A stretch of DNA of 64,000 nt, taken from the NCBI RefSeq assembly GCF_003477705.1, contig NZ_QUDV01000004.1, positions 1-64,000 of the forward strand, given 5' to 3'. A program made the position numbers and the translations under genes. The notes under the pieces were generated by a model, which made no database searches, was not told the DNA's origin, and saw only the letters and a program-made list of their open reading frames with translations. This DNA is from Dorea sp. AF36-15AT (GTDB lineage Bacteria; Bacillota; Clostridia; Lachnospirales; Lachnospiraceae). Of this stretch, positions 57,114-64,000 are shown piece after piece; the first letter of the stretch is position 1; every line of letters starts with the position of its first letter.

Positions 57114-57995
57114 ATGAATAAGAAAAAGTTTCGGAAAGTGGAACCATACATTTGGATGGCACCAAGTATGATTCTGATGGGAATTTTTATTATCATTCCT
57201 ATTTTTGTCATATTGAGAATGTCATTAAGCAAGGTTACAAGGGCTGGAATTGTAAAAGAATTTACTGGATTTGATAACTTTTTGAAAGTAATCCATACAT
57301 CGGCGTTTCCGATGGTGTTAAAAAATACGGTTGTCTGGACTATTGTGGTAGTAGGATTGTCCACTTTGCTGGGATTCATTCTTGCTCTTATATTGAATAA
57401 CAAATTCAAAGGACGTAAGATCGCGCGTGCGATTATTGTATTTCCATGGGCTACAACACTTGTAATTCAGGCATCTGTATGGAAGTTTATCATTAATACG
57501 GATTATGGAACATTAAATACTCTGTTAAAAACACTGGGAATTATAGAAAAGAATATAAACTGGACACCAACGGCAGGTGCATACTTTGCCTGGGAGATTG
57601 CCTGTGGTATCTTTGTAACCATTCCGTTTGTTTGCTTTACGGTTTTATCGGGATTGCAGAGCATCGATTCAACTCTTTATGAAGCAGCAACAGTGGATGG
57701 ATGTAATTATTGGCAGAAGTTATTTAAAATCACGATTCCGCTGGTGAAACCTCAGTTGACAATCAGCACGATCTTAAATATTATCTATGTATTTAATTCA
57801 TTCCCGATCATCTGGACAATGACTAAGGGAGATCCGGCGAGCAAGACAGATACGATTGTTACATACCTGTACAAACTGGCATTTTACAATGGTAAGAAAG
57901 GAGAGGCAGCTGCAGTTTCTGTAATCGGTTTCCTAATCCTACTGGTATGTTCAAGTGTTTATATGATATCAGTACTCAGAAAGGAGGAAGATTAA
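57114..57995 (+). CDS. Carbohydrate ABC transporter permease, MalF/UgpA type (second system)
   Basis: 293 residues, six membrane segments from EPYIWMAPSMILMGIFIIIPIFVILRM. EAA loop: STLYEAATVDGCNYWQKLFKITIPLVKPQLT. It has AGAAGGGATAAC before the ATG and must be read through the terminator at 57056. It pairs with the next permease, 3 bases on. Confidence 0.92.
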   Translation: MNKKKFRKVEPYIWMAPSMILMGIFIIIPIFVILRMSLSKVTRAGIVKEFTGFDNFLKVIHTSAFPMVLKNTVVWTIVVVGLSTLLGFILALILNNKFKGRKIARAIIVFPWATTLVIQASVWKFIINTDYGTLNTLLKTLGIIEKNINWTPTAGAYFAWEIACGIFVTIPFVCFTVLSGLQSIDSTLYEAATVDGCNYWQKLFKITIPLVKPQLTISTILNIIYVFNSFPIIWTMTKGDPASKTDTIVTYLYKLAFYNGKKGEAAAVSVIGFLILLVCSSVYMISVLRKEED

Positions 57996-57998
57996 GAT

Positions 57999-58847
57999 AT
58001 GTATACAAAGAAATTAACAACAAAACAGATCATCTTAAAGATTCTCCTTTACTTTGTGGTGATTGATATATGTATTTTTACATTATATCCATATTTTGCA
58101 ATGTTTTGTTCGGCATTGAAGAGCCGTGCGGAAATTTTTTCTGTCAATGGTACGATCTTACCTGTTGAACCGATGTGGTCTAACTTTATTGATGTCTGGA
58201 AAAGAGCTCCATTGGCACAGTATGCAATTAATTCACTGCTGATTGCCGGAGGATCTACATTACTTGCAATGCTTTGCGGAATTCCGGCTGCATATGCGTT
58301 GTCACGTATGAAATTTAAGGGAAAAACAGCGTTCCTTGGTTTCGTAATCGTATCGCAGATGTTTGCGCCGGTGGTACTGGTAATCGGTATCTATAAGGTT
58401 ATGGCAGTTCTTGGATTTACGGACAGTATTGTCGGACTGATATTTGTAAATGCGGCATTTAATCAGGCGTTTACGATCTGGTTGCTGCGTGGTACATTTA
58501 TGAGTATTTCACCGGAGATGGAGCAGGCGGCAACGATTGACGGCTGTACAAGAATCCAGGCATTGATCCGTATTCTGCTTCCGGTGGCTGCACCTGGTAT
58601 CGTTACTACATTGATTTTTATCTTCATCAATGCATGGAACGAATATACGGTTGCATTGACATTAATTTCTACCGACACAAGCAAGCCATTAACAGTCGGT
58701 ATCAATATCTTTAATGGATATAATATGATTGAGTGGCAGTATCTATTTGCAGCATCACTGTTTGCGATTCTTCCGGTTGTAATTCTGTTCATGGGAATTG
58801 AAAAGAATCTGACAAGTGGATTGACTGCTGGTGGTGTAAAGGGATAA
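57999..58847 (+). CDS. Carbohydrate ABC transporter permease, MalG/UgpE type (second system)
   Basis: 282 residues. DICIFTLYPYFAMFCSALKSRAEIF at the start, EAA loop SPEMEQAATIDGCTRIQALIRILLPVAAPG and NAWNEYTVALTLI near the end. It completes the second importer channel. As with the first system no ATPase gene is present. Confidence 0.92.
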   Translation: MYTKKLTTKQIILKILLYFVVIDICIFTLYPYFAMFCSALKSRAEIFSVNGTILPVEPMWSNFIDVWKRAPLAQYAINSLLIAGGSTLLAMLCGIPAAYALSRMKFKGKTAFLGFVIVSQMFAPVVLVIGIYKVMAVLGFTDSIVGLIFVNAAFNQAFTIWLLRGTFMSISPEMEQAATIDGCTRIQALIRILLPVAAPGIVTTLIFIFINAWNEYTVALTLISTDTSKPLTVGINIFNGYNMIEWQYLFAASLFAILPVVILFMGIEKNLTSGLTAGGVKG

Positions 58848-58872
58848 AATATAATAGAAAGTAAACATATTA

Positions 58873-58905
58873 GGGCGGGATATGGAGCGTATCCCGCCCG
58901 CTTTC
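58873..58905 (+). terminator. Terminator of the second sugar ABC operon
   Basis: GGGCGGGATA (58873-58882) pairs with TATCCCGCCC (58890-58899), followed by GCTTTCT. Confidence 0.75.
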
Positions 58906-58935
58906 TATAGAATGATATATGACAGGAGTGATGTT

Positions 58936-59904
58936 ATGAAAGCGCGAAAAGGTATCTGGGCTGTGCTGGCAGGAGTGACAGGAAGTGCAGCCATGATGAC
59001 AGCATTGATTTACAGGCAGGTATTCGTGTGTCCAAAGAAAAGACCGGAACAGGTGAAATTCCCGTTAGGGTCTCAGTATCAGCCGTATAAAGAGCAGGCA
59101 GAGGAACTGAGGAAGAAAATCAGGGAACTTCCGTATGAAGAGGTGAGTGTTAGGTCGCAGGATGGATTGAAATTGTATGGCAAGTATTATGAACAGAAGC
59201 CAGGCGCACCGTTGGAGATATTGTTCCATGGTTATCATGGTGCGGCAGAACGCGATTTTTGTGGTGGATTCTGGCTTGCCAGAGAGGCAGGACATAATGT
59301 GATTCTTGTAGATGAGCGCGGACACGGAAAAAGTGAAGGAAGAGTTTTAAGCTTTGGTATCAAAGAACAATACGATTGTCTGGAATGGACAAAGTATGCG
59401 ACAGAACGGTTTGGGGAAGACACGAAAATTGTGCTTGGCGGCATTTCCATGGGAGCTGCTATCGTATTGTTGGCAGCAGGGCTTGATCTGCCGAATACAG
59501 TAAAAGGCATTCTGGCAGACTGTGGATATACCTCTCCGAAAGAGATTGTACAGAAGGTGTCAGGAGACCGCGGACTACCGGTGAAGATCATGTATCCGTT
59601 GGCAAGGCTGGGGGCGAAGCTGTTTGGACATTTTGATCTGGAAGACGGAAATACAGAGGAAGCGCTTCGAAAATGTAAGGTTCCGGTATTGTTTATCCAT
59701 GGCGAGGATGATCGTCTGGTACCATGCGAGATGAGCCGGAGAAATTATGAAGCATGTGCATCTGAAAAGATGATCTTTACTGTACCAGAGGCTGGACATA
59801 CCTTGAGCTATATGGTAGATTATGAGGGATATCGGGAAACGGTATCTGCATTTATGAAGAAAATCGGATGCGAAACTGACAGAGAAACTGAGAGGTCGGA
59901 ATGA
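58936..59904 (+). CDS. Alpha/beta hydrolase, membrane-anchored
   Basis: About 322 residues. One N-terminal hydrophobic segment (WAVLAGVTGSAAMMTALIY) anchors it. The hydrolase fold shows ILFHGYHGAAERDF (oxyanion), ILVDERGHGKSEG, nucleophile elbow LGGISMGAA, FIHGEDDRLVP (Asp) and PEAGHTLSY (His). It resembles BAAT/esterase-type hydrolases of unknown substrate common in Clostridia. ATG 58936 lies 7 bases after AGGAG. It overlaps the next gene by 4 bases. Confidence 0.88.
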   Translation: MKARKGIWAVLAGVTGSAAMMTALIYRQVFVCPKKRPEQVKFPLGSQYQPYKEQAEELRKKIRELPYEEVSVRSQDGLKLYGKYYEQKPGAPLEILFHGYHGAAERDFCGGFWLAREAGHNVILVDERGHGKSEGRVLSFGIKEQYDCLEWTKYATERFGEDTKIVLGGISMGAAIVLLAAGLDLPNTVKGILADCGYTSPKEIVQKVSGDRGLPVKIMYPLARLGAKLFGHFDLEDGNTEEALRKCKVPVLFIHGEDDRLVPCEMSRRNYEACASEKMIFTVPEAGHTLSYMVDYEGYRETVSAFMKKIGCETDRETERSE

Positions 59905-60287
59905 TCGACAGCACAAATCCTATGAAGGAGGTGCCGGAAGTGGCATTTTTAAAGAAAGAAAAGAAGAGACTGGTATTCCGCCTTGATAAGTCTGCAAGTG
60001 AGATTGTCGAACTGCTGGAGCATCCGAGGTTTGAGGACAATATCAAATATACATTTGAGAAAAATACAGGTACATATACATTTGCCATTACGAAGATACC
60101 ATACCAGCTTGGCAAGCATCGTCCTGTGAATTACAGACTCTGGTTTGAACAGGGGAAAACAGGAAATTATCTGCTGATAGAAGCAGAAGAAGAGAAAAGC
60201 TTATTCGTTACATCCAATCAGGAGCCGGAGATTTACCGCTTCTTTATTCAGGTGTGCGGATGTGAACCTGTAGCAGCGGTGGAGTAA
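59901..60287 (+). CDS. Uncharacterised small soluble protein
   Basis: 128 residues; I do not recognise the family. It has no signal or membrane segment. The sequence is a mix of charged helix (KKEKKRLVFRLDKSASEIVELL) and likely strands (NIKYTFEKNTGTYTFAITKIP, GNYLLIEAEEEKSLFVTS), ending IQVCGCEPVAAVE. Coding is supported by the ATGA overlap with the hydrolase gene, a GAGAGGTCGG site, and only 5 bases to the next gene. The three genes appear to form one operon. Confidence 0.7.
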   Translation: MIDSTNPMKEVPEVAFLKKEKKRLVFRLDKSASEIVELLEHPRFEDNIKYTFEKNTGTYTFAITKIPYQLGKHRPVNYRLWFEQGKTGNYLLIEAEEEKSLFVTSNQEPEIYRFFIQVCGCEPVAAVE

Positions 60288-60292
60288 CGAGT

Positions 60293-61282
60293 ATGGCACA
60301 GTGGTATTCGGAACATATCTATCCGTGGATTGTATCGCTGATAGGAAGATTCTTTGGTATATTTCCATTTTCCGTGGCAGAGTTTTTGTTATATGCAGGG
60401 ATTTTGTTGCTTGTTGGATCGTTAGTGCGGATCATATACCGGTTAATAAAGAAGAAAGCAGATAAAAAAGAAGGACTCCGGTATTTACGGAGGCTTGGCA
60501 TAATAGCACTGATTCTGGCGGCCTTATATATGACAAACTGTGGGATTAATTATCACAGGAATTCCTTCGCGGAGAGTATCGGACTAAAAGCAGACACTTA
60601 TACGGTGGATGAGTTAAAAGGCGTGTGTATGGAGCTGACAGAACGAGTTAATACATATGCCGGACAAGTGGAACGAGATGCGGATGGCGTGATGGTGCTG
60701 AGCGGTAATGAGCGAGAAGAAGCGGTTGCTGCAATGGAGCGTCTGGGTGAAAAGTGGGACGTGTTGGCAGGTTATTATCCAAAGCCAAAGCCGCTTGCTT
60801 TTTCGGCGTTTCTGTCAGTGCAGAATCTGACAGGGATTTATTCGCCGTTTACGGTAGAGGCGAATTATAATCAGGATATGACGCCGTATAATATTCCATT
60901 TACGGCATGTCATGAATTGTCCCATCTGCGAGGATTTATGCAGGAGGAAGAAGCGAATTTTATCGCATGGCTGGCATGTAAAGATGCGCCGGAGACAGAA
61001 CTGCAGTACAGTGGCAGTATGCTGGCGTGGATTCATTGTATGAATGTGCTGTATGAAGAAGAACGGGCGGCATGGTCAGAAATTCGGGAAATATTGTCAG
61101 AGGAAGCAGACGTAGATCTGAGGGAAAACAGCAAATTCTGGGACAAATGGGACGGCGCTGCGGCAGAAGTGTCGGAGCAGATCAATGATAATTACCTCAA
61201 GGCGAATGGACAAAAAGATGGCGTACAGAGTTACGGAAGGATGGCGGATCTGGTAGTAGCGTATTATCTGTGGGAAGAATAA
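60293..61282 (+). CDS. DUF3810-like membrane metallopeptidase-like protein
   Basis: 329 residues. Two N-terminal membrane segments (FPFSVAEFLLYAGILLLVGSLVRIIY and LGIIALILAALYMTNCGI), then a soluble region with FTACHELSHLRGFMQEEEANFIAWLAC, a zinc-peptidase type HExxH (His-Glu-Leu-Ser-His) followed by a distal Glu in EEANF. This is the DUF3810 pattern. The active site probably lies outside the membrane. Substrate is unknown. It is the third gene of the hydrolase operon. Confidence 0.85.
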   Translation: MAQWYSEHIYPWIVSLIGRFFGIFPFSVAEFLLYAGILLLVGSLVRIIYRLIKKKADKKEGLRYLRRLGIIALILAALYMTNCGINYHRNSFAESIGLKADTYTVDELKGVCMELTERVNTYAGQVERDADGVMVLSGNEREEAVAAMERLGEKWDVLAGYYPKPKPLAFSAFLSVQNLTGIYSPFTVEANYNQDMTPYNIPFTACHELSHLRGFMQEEEANFIAWLACKDAPETELQYSGSMLAWIHCMNVLYEEERAAWSEIREILSEEADVDLRENSKFWDKWDGAAAEVSEQINDNYLKANGQKDGVQSYGRMADLVVAYYLWEE

Positions 61283-61323
61283 AAACTCCGAACATAAATA
61301 TTTAAATTAAAAAGAAAAAACGC

Positions 61324-61352
61324 TTGCATTTTATAAAAAGCTATGTTAATAT
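61324..61352 (+). promoter_or_regulatory. Promoter of the tRNA-Glu/tRNA-Cys unit
   Basis: TTGCAT (61324-61329) and TAATAT (61347-61352), spacer 17. The -35 is identical to that of the tRNA-Asn gene. Confidence 0.8.
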
Positions 61353-61385
61353 AATTAACGGTCACTGCTTGAGCGGTGACGATAT

Positions 61386-61457
61386 GGCTCCATGGTCAAG
61401 CGGTCAAGACATCGCCCTTTCACGGCGGTAACCCGGGTTCGATTCCCGGTGGAGTCA
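61386..61457 (+). tRNA. tRNA-Glu (anticodon TTC)
   Basis: 72 bases, cloverleaf. GGCTCCA (61386-61392) pairs with TGGAGTC (61450-61456), discriminator A. Anticodon loop CTTTCAC has TTC at 61419-61421; T-arm has GGTTCGATTCC. CCA is not encoded. Confidence 0.97.
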
Positions 61458-61483
61458 CTGCACAAGAGTGCATTATATGTTAA

Positions 61484-61554
61484 GGCGCCATAGCCAAGTG
61501 GTAAGGCAAAGGTCTGCAACACCTCTATCACCAGTTCAAATCTGGTTGGCGCCT
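61484..61554 (+). tRNA. tRNA-Cys (anticodon GCA)
   Basis: 71 bases, cloverleaf. GGCGCCA (61484-61490) pairs with TGGCGCC (61547-61553), discriminator T as usual for Cys. GCA at 61516-61518; T-arm has AGTTCAAATCT. CCA is not encoded. Confidence 0.97.
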
Positions 61555-61563
61555 CTTAAGAAG

Positions 61564-61590
61564 CCTCAGGAAATTTCCTGAGGTTTTTTT
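61564..61590 (+). terminator. Terminator of the tRNA-Glu/tRNA-Cys unit
   Basis: CCTCAGGAAA and TTTCCTGAGG (61564-61583) form a perfect palindrome, followed by seven T. Confidence 0.93.
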
Positions 61591-61593
61591 GTA

Positions 61594-61627
61594 CGTCGAG
61601 CAGGTGTCAGCCTATTCGATTATTGTG
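61594..61627. repeat. Dispersed hairpin repeat, copy 2
   Basis: GTCGAGCAGGTGTCAGCC is identical to copy 1 at 13602; the rest, TATTCGATTATTGTG, differs by a few bases. The hairpin has one mismatch and one G-T pair. Again it sits just after a terminator and before the next gene. Confidence 0.7.
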
Positions 61628-61683
61628 ATAAGCCGGGTGAAATATGATAGAATGAAAGAAAATTCTCATCAGGGAGGAAATGT

Positions 61684-62871
61684 ATGAATCTTACTTACCG
61701 ATATAGTGCGATACAGTTTACACACTGGGCGTCATCGACGGGAGCTGCGGTCTTTGCGACGACATATCTGTTAGATAAAGGGATCCATTCTGGTGTGGTG
61801 GGTGTCTTGTTGGCGTTGGCAGGAATTTGTTCCTGTCTGACACAGCCGGTTCTTGCATCTTTTGCGGATCGGACAGAAAAGTTTGTATTAACGCAGATGA
61901 TGATTATCATGTCTGCATTATGCGGCGTGTGCTTTATTTTGCAATTGATTCCGGGAATTCCGGTGATGTTAATGGCCGTGTTTTATATGGTCGGCATCTG
62001 GAGCAGTGATACGATGGTTCCGTTGTTAAATTCGATTAGTGTTGCTTACAATGATGCAGGATATTTTGTGAATTATGGCGCAGCCCGTGGAGTTGGGGCG
62101 GTGGCAAGCGCTATGTCGAGTCTGATCGTGGGATGGGTGATCGTAAAATTTGGTATAACCTGGATGCTGATACTTTTGCTGGCAGTAAGACTTGGGAGCG
62201 TGATCGTGCTGGTGGGATTCCCACAGATCGAACAAAGCAGATTACTGGTCAGAGAAGAACAGAAAAGTCTTTCCATTTATGAGTTCTTTATTCATTATCG
62301 CTGGTACTGTATATCTTTGCTTGGAATAGCTTTTCTGGGAATGTTCCATGCAATGACAGAAAACTATCTGATCGTGATTATGAATGCACTGGGCGGCAAT
62401 AGCAGTCACGTAGGCATTGCCCTGTTTATTGAGGGAGCGGTGGCAGCACCTGCAATTTTCTTTTATTATAAAATACGAAAGTTGTCGAGTGACACGAATC
62501 TGCTGAAGGTTGCGGCAGTCTCTTTTCTTATAAAAGCAGTTGGCTTTTATTTTGCCGGAAATATAACAACCGTTTATCTGCTGGAAGTGCTTCAGATATC
62601 GTCTTATGCATTGCTGGCACCGGCTCAGGTGTATTATGCAAAAGAGAAAGTAAAAGCTAACGATATGATAAAGGGACAGGCATTTATGACAGCGGCTTAT
62701 GCGTTGGGATGCTCGGCAGGTAATTTTGCCGGAGGACAGCTTTTGAACTGGGGTGTAAGTGCAATGCTTGGGGCAGGTATCGTTATGGCATTGGCGGGAA
62801 CAGTGCTTGTATTTGTAACGGTGACAAAGAAGGATGCAGAAAACTGTAGAAAATTAACGAAAATTTTATAA
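61684..62871 (+). CDS. MFS transporter (sugar/proton symporter-like)
   Basis: 395 residues with about twelve membrane segments. FTHWASSTGAAVFATTYLLDKGIHSGVVGVLLALAGICSCLTQPVLASFADR resembles the LacY-like/MFS_1-like group, including the loop-2 type motif. FVNYGAARGVGAVASAMSSLIVGWV at mid-first-half is also typical of this group. Substrate is unknown. It has a GGGAGG site and stands alone after the tRNA unit. Confidence 0.88.
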   Translation: MNLTYRYSAIQFTHWASSTGAAVFATTYLLDKGIHSGVVGVLLALAGICSCLTQPVLASFADRTEKFVLTQMMIIMSALCGVCFILQLIPGIPVMLMAVFYMVGIWSSDTMVPLLNSISVAYNDAGYFVNYGAARGVGAVASAMSSLIVGWVIVKFGITWMLILLLAVRLGSVIVLVGFPQIEQSRLLVREEQKSLSIYEFFIHYRWYCISLLGIAFLGMFHAMTENYLIVIMNALGGNSSHVGIALFIEGAVAAPAIFFYYKIRKLSSDTNLLKVAAVSFLIKAVGFYFAGNITTVYLLEVLQISSYALLAPAQVYYAKEKVKANDMIKGQAFMTAAYALGCSAGNFAGGQLLNWGVSAMLGAGIVMALAGTVLVFVTVTKKDAENCRKLTKIL

Positions 62872-62877
62872 AATCAC

Positions 62878-62905
62878 TTGAATTTTTATGAAATAAGCCT
62901 ATAAT
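62878..62905 (+). promoter_or_regulatory. Promoter of the cstA-family gene
   Basis: TTGAAT (62878-62883) and TATAAT (62900-62905), spacer 16, 52 bases before the ATG. Confidence 0.78.
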
Positions 62906-62956
62906 AAGAATCGGTTAAGAAAATGTTAAGAATTAGAGAACATTGGAGGTGTTTGT

Positions 62957-64000
62957 ATGATTAGTTTCATCATTTGCTTAGCGCTTCTTATAGGAGGCTA
63001 TTTCGTTTATGGAAAAGTGGTAGAAAACACATTTGCGCCGGATGACAGAGAGACACCGGCAGTCAGGATCAATGATGGTGTTGACTATGTGGTAATGCCA
63101 CAGTGGAAGTTGTTCCTGGTACAGCTGCTTAATATCGCAGGACTGGGACCAATCTTCGGAGCAATGCAAGGTGCATTGTGGGGACCGGTTGTATTTTTAT
63201 GGATTACATTCGGTACAATCTTTGCCGGTGGTGTACATGACTATTTTTCAGGTATGCTTTCTGAAAGAAATGGAGGAGCATCTATTTCAGAGGTATGTGG
63301 TATTTATCTTGGAAATGTAATGAAGAATGTCATGCGTGTATTCAGTGTAGTACTTCTGGTTATGGTTGGTACGGTATTTGCAGTAGGACCGGCAGGACTG
63401 ATTGTTACGTTGCTTAGCAATAAAGGAGTTACCGGTGCATTTGCTAATCCGGAAGTATGGCTGTGGATCATCCTGGCATATTACTTTATTGCAACATTTA
63501 TTTCTATTGATAAGATTATAGGTCGTATTTATCCGATTTTTGGTATCTGCCTGATTATCATGGCAATTGGTGTTATCTTTGGTATCTTTACAAATCCAAG
63601 TTACACGATTCCTGAGATTTGGAGCCATTTTACCAATATGCATCCGGCAGGCAAGCCAATCTGGAGCTTTATGTTTATCACAGTAGCGTGTGGAGCTATT
63701 TCCGGATTCCATTCAACACAGTCACCACTTATGGCACGGTGTATGAAGTCTGAGAAGCAGGGACATTTCGTATTTTATGGTGCCATGGTTGCTGAAGGTG
63801 TAATCGCATTGATCTGGGCAGCAGCAGGATGTGCTATTTACAAAGTGACAGGTGGACTTAGCACAGGATTGAATGATATTCTTGCTAATGGACAGTCAGC
63901 AGCTATCTATGATGTATGTATCAAGACAATGGGTACTGCAGGTGTTGCACTTGCCATGGTTGGTGTTATTGCCTGTCCGATTACTTCCGGTGATACAGCG
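62957..64000 (+). CDS. cstA: CstA-family carbon starvation/pyruvate-type transporter, 3' end outside window
   Basis: 348 codons are open to the window edge without a stop. The translation starts MISFIICLALLIGGYFVYGK, and contains PQWKLFLVQLLNIAGLGPI, FGTIFAGGVHDYFSGMLS, SGFHSTQSPLMARC and ends GVIACPITSGDTA. These are CstA blocks. Relatives import pyruvate or peptides when preferred carbon is scarce. It has GGAGGTG 6 bases before the ATG and its own promoter. About the C-terminal quarter or more is missing. Confidence 0.92.
   Translation, partial: MISFIICLALLIGGYFVYGKVVENTFAPDDRETPAVRINDGVDYVVMPQWKLFLVQLLNIAGLGPIFGAMQGALWGPVVFLWITFGTIFAGGVHDYFSGMLSERNGGASISEVCGIYLGNVMKNVMRVFSVVLLVMVGTVFAVGPAGLIVTLLSNKGVTGAFANPEVWLWIILAYYFIATFISIDKIIGRIYPIFGICLIIMAIGVIFGIFTNPSYTIPEIWSHFTNMHPAGKPIWSFMFITVACGAISGFHSTQSPLMARCMKSEKQGHFVFYGAMVAEGVIALIWAAAGCAIYKVTGGLSTGLNDILANGQSAAIYDVCIKTMGTAGVALAMVGVIACPITSGDTA

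Noticed and set aside
1..64000. CRISPR array, prophage or integrative element
   Set aside because: No regularly spaced direct repeats, integrase, phage structural or conjugation genes were seen; the repeats present are palindromic and isolated.

Overview
The window looks like chromosomal DNA of an anaerobic, spore-forming Firmicute, most likely a gut Lachnospiraceae (Clostridia); the genus cannot be fixed from sequence alone. Reasons: AGGAGG-type ribosome sites throughout, mid-to-low GC, a proline T-box leader, the spore genes yabP, yabQ, spoIIE and a cotS-like gene, a split transketolase, hybrid cluster protein, many ABC sugar importers, and the Bacillus-like order yabP-yabQ-divIC-spoIIE-tilS-hpt-ftsH. 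I see no prophage, insertion sequence, rRNA or CRISPR array.

Region 1 (1-8778) pairs an NMT1/SsuA-type ABC importer, headed by a MalY-like PLP enzyme, with a corrinoid methyltransferase set: two UroD/MtaA-family proteins, a corrinoid protein and a RACo-type reductive activator. A candidate attenuator RNA precedes the first operon and a palindromic operator candidate precedes the second. The substrate is unknown.

Region 2 (8779-31963) is mostly core genes: T-box/proS, cca, a cotS-like gene, HU, rqcP, the sporulation/division block, tilS, hpt, ftsH, a GH13 amylase, map (reverse), dnaX-ebfC-recR, split transketolase, a PF09820/PF08011-type AAA-nuclease-like protein with an added N-terminal HTH-like segment, and hcp (reverse). 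The SpoIIE homologue lacks the usual membrane domain.

Region 3 (32184-39910) holds a heterodimeric ABC exporter, then three envelope genes (a membrane LysM protein whose N-terminus resembles a catalytically dead JAMM/MPN domain, a DUF5711-like protein and a CvpA-like protein), a pdxT remnant and tRNA-Asn. Region 4 (40101-46420) is an oligopeptide/nickel-type ABC importer with both ATPases fused in one chain, plus an EamA permease.

Region 5 (46521-58847) is an amino-sugar regulon: an AraC-type regulator, a NahK-like kinase, nagA, nagB, two complete carbohydrate ABC importers (without ATPase genes) and a Gfo/Idh/MocA oxidoreductase. Three promoters in it share a previously unrecognised operator layout: TGTGCAA, 28 bases, TGTGCAA, 8 bases, then an -10-like NANAAT. 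The second copy of TGTGCAA falls at the -35 position, so an AraC-type activator is the natural candidate. This is the strongest new signal in the window. Region 6 (58936-64000) carries an alpha/beta hydrolase, an orphan small protein, a DUF3810-type metallopeptidase-like protein, tRNA-Glu, tRNA-Cys, an MFS permease and the start of a cstA-family gene cut by the window edge.

Several intergenic spaces hold long palindromic, multi-arm elements (23469-23626, 28159-28341, 46436-46496, 47469-47660, 55260-55378) and a short hairpin repeat found twice (13602 and 61594). Start codons below were chosen by ribosome-site position and may differ from automatic calls.
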